From contig NW_023503464.1 in assembly GCF_014529535.1 (NCBI RefSeq), positions 1 through 64,000 on the forward strand: a stretch of 64,000 bases of DNA, in the 5' to 3' direction. The notes beneath the pieces are model-generated. The model was not told the origin of the DNA, searched no databases, and worked only from the letters and a program-made list of their open reading frames with translations. The DNA is from Bradysia coprophila (lineage: Eukaryota > Arthropoda > Insecta > Diptera > Sciaridae). Positions 59,596-64,000 of this stretch are shown here, piece after piece. The translations under genes were made by a program, and so were the position numbers. Position 1 is the first letter of the stretch. Each line of letters starts with the position of its first letter.

Positions 59596-61674
59596 TTAAT
59601 ATGCATAAACGAGAAAAATTGTGACTGAAAGGAACGTAACGATAAGAGAAAACACTAAACACATTCTATCCACTACGGCCGCAACGCAGCTCCACTGTTG
59701 AGCCACAATTTTATCTGCGTGCAATGAATACGTAACCACTGTCTCTACACCTCCGGATCGTTTAATTTGTATCGTAATCGTGTCTTCGACCATCTTCTTG
59801 TTCCACAACACTGGATCCTGTTCGGTAACGATATTTGAAGAGATATTCATACGAAGCATCCGAGGTAGCCAACGGAGAAATATTTTTTTCGTCAATCCGT
59901 CCACTCTCTTTGGATTTGCAGCTTTCAAATTAACGTTTATGACAATCGTTGAAACGACAGACAGCGCAATGGTGAACATGACACAGTTGAAGTAGGTGCC
60001 TGATGATGGGGTAAAACATTAATTTGGCTCAACGATTGGAATATATCAGGGATGATGATGATCGTATACCCAGAAGTGGCACAGTATCCGAATTTGCTGG
60101 CATCGACTCGCTGATCATATTCAGAAAAACAATGAGAGAAAAGAGTATGGTGGCGCCCAGTGGTAGTTTTTCTCCCGATTCTGGCGGTAAGGTGAAACCC
60201 AAGATAGCAAGGAATCCGATCAGGCCACATGGAACGAGCAAATTGAAAAAGTAGTAAAATGCGCGCCTCTTCAAATGAATTGTATAATTGATTCTAATGT
60301 ATCCATCGTCCGGACAGCATGAATACATGGTAGAACTGCTATTGGAAGTTATTCCCAGCAAATTCCATTCTCCGTTATCCTCCTGAAAGTAGTCGGAGCT
60401 TATTTCGTATTTTGGAACTGTTCTGTGTTGGAGCTTTTTAACACCAGGCCCGGACTGGTTGTACTGTGAATTCGTCCGGTTCCCGAAGGGCATTTAAGAT
60501 TTTTTTAATAAACATTTTTGATTTTTAGTCCTTTGGGATCGCTTATAAAATATGTCACGCTTGACAGCTTTCTGTATCTGTTTCTATCACATTCTAAACC
60601 ATATCATGCAGCCCTTTCGCACGCGTGACATATTTTATGAATGGTTTCTTTTGAAGATGATCTTTATGTAGACCTTGAGAAAACTTTTCGAGCCAGTCCG
60701 GCACTGGTACACTCCTGAAGCTGGGGAAAAATTCTGAAGTGAACCACCAAGAATTTCTTCTGAATAGCCTTAAGATTAAGTGCGTGGAGATTCGATTCCG
60801 CAGACATTGAAAACCAAAAATTTTAACACAAAAATTGGGCAACCTACAGTCTGAATGCCATGTGCAGCTTTACTCAATTGAAGAAGCAAATACTTTGACG
60901 AGGAGGTCCAACTGCCGAATACTAAAAAACATTTCTGCTCATCGAACGGAAACCACGTCACATCCATTTTACACGTTGATTTCAACACCATTGGTATTAC
61001 ATCTGAAACTAATCCGGTGCTGTTGATGCGGTCTCTCTCACTACTCCCACTATCAAGTTCCTTGTCGAAGGACGCTGAATTGTAAAGTTGGATATCTGGA
61101 GTCCAAACTTGACCACGAAGTGTAGAAATCTAAGAGGGAAATATTACGAATTGACTATTTGCACCCGGTTGTGAATAGTCTACGAAACACTATTTACAGC
61201 CCGTACAAACTGGGCTTATATTTCGACAGAAAGAATTTGATCTTCCTTGTGCAACTGGCCTAACAATTGGGTGTAAGTAGTGTATTTTGGACTATTTGCA
61301 CCCGGTTGCAAATAGCATCTACGCAAAAATTATTGAAACAATTTGCTGGCCCAGCAATTGTTTTCGCATACTTCCGTAATGTTTCCATAGATTTCCGGCT
61401 TCCACTGCAAGAATTCATCTTTCCAATGCAAGTAACGCAGAATGTTCGTTGTAATCACTTGATGTTTCTCGTCCACTTGTATAATTCTCAGCAGCTCAAT
61501 GTCAAAATGGACCACCATTGGTTTATGATAATTTTTCACCGGCCTAGATCTTTTATCGTAATCCTTGAAGATCGTGTTGAGTAGTAACGTTTCATAATTT
61601 TTCACGTCAACTTCTTCGGATTGTAAAGATTTGAGAGCAACGATAAACAGTTGCAGGAAGATATTCAAATCCAT
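59596..61674 (-). CDS. Nicotinic acetylcholine receptor subunit, alpha type (vicinal CC)
   Basis: Four exons (minus): 61674-61372, 61129-60848, 60382-60070 and 59999-59596, with GT-AG introns, giving 433 aa. Signal peptide, then a ligand-binding domain with WTPDIQLYN, Cys-loop CKMDVTWFPFDEQKC, and loop C YSCCPDD with the adjacent cysteines that define alpha subunits. M1-M3 and M4 are close to the neighbour gene (PPESGEKLPLGATILFSLIVFL in M1-M2), with a slightly longer cytoplasmic loop. Exons 2 (282 bp) and 3 (313 bp) have the same lengths as in the non-alpha gene 4 kb downstream, so the two arose by tandem duplication. It is an acetylcholine-gated cation channel subunit by family. Confidence 0.88.
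60444..60706. mobile_element. Possible MITE in intron 2 of alpha-type nAChR gene
   Basis: Ends CCAGGCCCGGACTGG and CCAGTCCGGCACTGG (inverted), with an inner pair ATAAAATATGTCACGC / GCGTGACATATTTTAT. No clear target duplication is seen. Confidence 0.5.
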
Positions 61675-62950
61675 GTTGTTTCAACGATATTCAAAATATT
61701 ATTAATTTGGCTAGTCGGAGTAAACAAAACACTCTCGTAATTGGACTGGTGTTACGATAATTCAGTACATTAACAAACAACTGGGCAAAGTCGTTAATGC
61801 TAAATTTACATTGGCTCAACTAGAGATCAATGAAGAACTGCTAATAGTGTTGAAATATCAACCCGTGTGGTATAAAAAGAGGAAGAGGAGTTGTTCAATA
61901 AAAGGGCGAAATGTTAGTAAGTTTCCTCGATTGTCCCATATGAGTGTCTGGTATTTTATCGGAAAACAGAGGTAAAAGATTTTCACACACTCCAAGCTAC
62001 AAGCGAACTAATCCGCTCTTGTAGTTCCTTTTTGGAAGTCTCGCAAAAAATTAAAACTCTTCCATCGACATTTTGTGATTGGCACGGTATATGCTTACGC
62101 GACCAACATTATACCGACCACATAACCCAAAAACATAATTAATTTAGTTAAATCAATTACGCAGGCAAACAATAACGATGGATCAATAATTATTTTAATT
62201 TGTGTTTCTTCATTCATGGTGTTTAGGGTTGACCTCATTAATTTCATCCTCTCTCTCATGTTTATAGTATTAGTAGATTACAGCCAGGGATCATACGAAC
62301 GCCGTATAAGATAAGGGTGAATTCAAAGGAATTCAAAACATGCCACATAACTCATAAAGTCTATACTGGCATATGAGGCATCAATAGAAAGCTTGTATAA
62401 CGTACTTTGCAGAGGGAATGTTAATTGCACATTATTAGCACTACCAACATGGACCCGTCATAGCTTTTGACTCCTTTCATTCAACTTCCTGAAAGTACTC
62501 GACCTCACCTTTCCAACGAAACCGCTCACATCCAGATCACACATATTTAACGTCCGTAAAATGAGTCCTAAAAACACCCATTCATCGACATTTGAAGATC
62601 TGCTAACAGCAACCAATGGTGGCTAGAGACTATCTGAGGCCTGTTTTGAATTCCACAGACCTTTCAAACGCTATATTTATCCATCCCAGACGTCCCTTTC
62701 GGTAGATGGTTTTTCAAAAAAATCCGTCTGCGGTATTCGAACTGAAGGCGACTTTTATTGTAATCTTTATAGGTCGAAGATTCGAAATTTAAAAAGAAGT
62801 GCTCTGTGACTATGTAAATCTTTTGATTGTTCGGCTGACTTCTGGATATTCTGATAATTCCGTGTACTTTCTTTGTTCCATGTTGTTTGGCCTAAAAAGT
62901 TGCTGAACATTTTTTTTTCTTTCAGGAATTCGGAAAATTGTTCTTCCGGT
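61675..62950. other. Intergenic DNA upstream of alpha-type nAChR gene
   Basis: It should hold the promoter, but I cannot place one. No other gene or repeat is recognised. Confidence 0.45.
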
Positions 62951-62960
62951 CGAAATAGTA

Positions 62961-63086
62961 TGTTGTGTTACAAGTATTGTAATGTTGATTTTTTCAGCAC
63001 TAGACCCAAGTTCCGTACGAGCGGAGCGAGTAAGGAAAATTGGGTCGTGTGCTGAAAAAATCTCATTACAATACGTGTAACACATC
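62961..63086. repeat. Fold-back element with TGTGTTAC ends
   Basis: TGTTGTGTTACAAGTATTGT...TTTTTTCAGCAC pairs with GTGCTGAAAAAA...ACAATACGTGTAACACA. Arms ~42 bp, centre ~40 bp. MITE-like. Confidence 0.7.
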
Positions 63087-63087
63087 A

Positions 63088-63351
63088 TGCTTTGTGCCAA
63101 CCGAGAATTGAAATAGACAAATGCACAAAAATTCAGAATTTTCATTGTAAACAATCACTCTTCGAATTTGATCGATCACGTTGCTTTGCATTTTTTTAAA
63201 ACGAATGCTGTAATAACTCATACGAATTTCATTTCAACACTGGTTTGAGTGTTGTAATAAGCCATGAAAACGGGTGTTGTAATTTTGGACATTTCAATCT
63301 AGTTATCGATATTGAAATCCGTCGTATTTCAATTCTCGGTGGCACAAAGCT
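63088..63351. repeat. Fold-back element with GCTTTGTGCC ends
   Basis: GCTTTGTGCCAACCGAGAAT (63088) pairs with ATTCTCGGTGGCACAAAGC (to 63351), continuing TGAAATA / TATTTCA inward. ~264 bp, non-coding, directly next to the previous fold-back. Confidence 0.7.
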
Positions 63352-64000
63352 ATTTATATGAAAACCTTAATATCTCCGAAACTAAAATATCTTTTAGAAA
63401 AATCCAGAAAAATCTCTTCTGTTCTTGAAGGTGTGGTCTATGAGTACCGATATTTCATGAAAGAACTTTTTTTTGGAGGAATCGTCCCCGAAGAGGTGTC
63501 CCGGAAAATGTATTAACTTTGAAGTCTGGCCATGTTTAATCCCTTTTTTATAAATGAGGTGTCATTCGAAAGCAACATTCAAGTACTTCTGATGCTAGTT
63601 CTAGCGTTCCTTACACAAAAATTTCATCACTTCCCTTCTCCTCGATTTCTGTTCAAGGATAATGAAAAGTTCCATTTTCGAGACGTTATTGACGATTTTC
63701 CCCATGAACATTCCAAATTACTTTTACGAAAGCTTTTTCGTGTGGCATAACTCTTGGATTGGTCCCTCTACTCGATGAAATTACTTTCTACTTTGTGACT
63801 GTTTAACTCATCCAAAATAATGCCGAATCCTGACGTTCCGACCACCTCATTTGTTCCAGATACTAGACATTTCTTACGTTTTTTGCCATTTTTTCAGCTA
63901 CCATTTGAATTTTTAACAAATTGGAAGTCACCAGAGGTCAGTTTCTTAAATGAAGTGACATCAGATGGATCACTATCTTCCCTCTTTTAGGACGATGCGG
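63352..64000. other. Right end of window, no gene recognised
   Basis: A 72-codon frame at 63532-63750 lacks any family match or support. Otherwise unremarkable. Confidence 0.45.

Overview
The window is AT-rich insect DNA, most likely from a fly (Diptera; a fungus-gnat-like nematoceran is my guess from overall character only). The support is a replication-dependent histone cluster with metazoan histone 3' stem-loops, genes with GT-AG introns, Ty3/gypsy and hAT-type mobile elements, and insect-style nicotinic receptor genes.

Layout. (1) 125-15512: three near-identical 4.9-kb units of a degenerate gypsy-type element joined head to tail and sharing LTRs (LTR-int-LTR-int-LTR-int-LTR), element strand minus, with a 4-bp target duplication. 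Only broken integrase pieces remain. The first ~5 kb carries many single-base indels relative to the later units and looks unpolished. (2) 15513-47819: a rearranged histone cluster. Two inverted arms (15513-18992 and 31374-35991, continuing at 1-124 and 41586-41877) each carry H1, H3 and a chimeric short H1-like gene placed where H4 should be. Between the arms lie an H2B/H2A pair, a dead non-LTR retrotransposon ORF1 with a nested poly(A) insertion, a hAT-type MITE and two copies of a secreted leucine-rich-repeat (LRR) protein gene, one with a premature stop. The right arm is split by a complete young CsRn1-type Ty3/gypsy retrotransposon (35992-41585, identical 265-bp LTRs). To the right is the best-preserved histone set: H2B/H2A, H4/H3, a divergent H1, then a second H2B/H2A pair whose H2A ends in SQEF, an H2A.X-type tail.

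(3) 47820-50447: gene-free DNA with several MITEs. (4) 50448-52025: single-exon mitochondrial cysteinyl-tRNA synthetase (CARS2), minus strand. (5) 53346-61674: two tandem minus-strand four-exon nicotinic acetylcholine receptor subunit genes, one non-alpha and one alpha-type (vicinal CC). Exons 2 and 3 have the same lengths in both, so they are paralogues by tandem duplication. A 1.7-kb TIR element and other MITEs lie in and between them. (6) 61675-64000: no gene seen, only fold-back elements.

How it works together. Core histones are arranged as divergent pairs (H2A/H2B, H3/H4) on shared TATA promoters. The H1 genes instead use a distinct TATA-less leader motif at fixed distance from a TCAGT-type initiator. 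Most histone mRNAs end in a 16-nt stem-loop followed 39-46 nt later by AATAATAC, a likely U7-pairing downstream element. The inverted arms, the H4 losses, the chimeric H1 and the empty-site/filled-site comparisons show recent turnover of the cluster.
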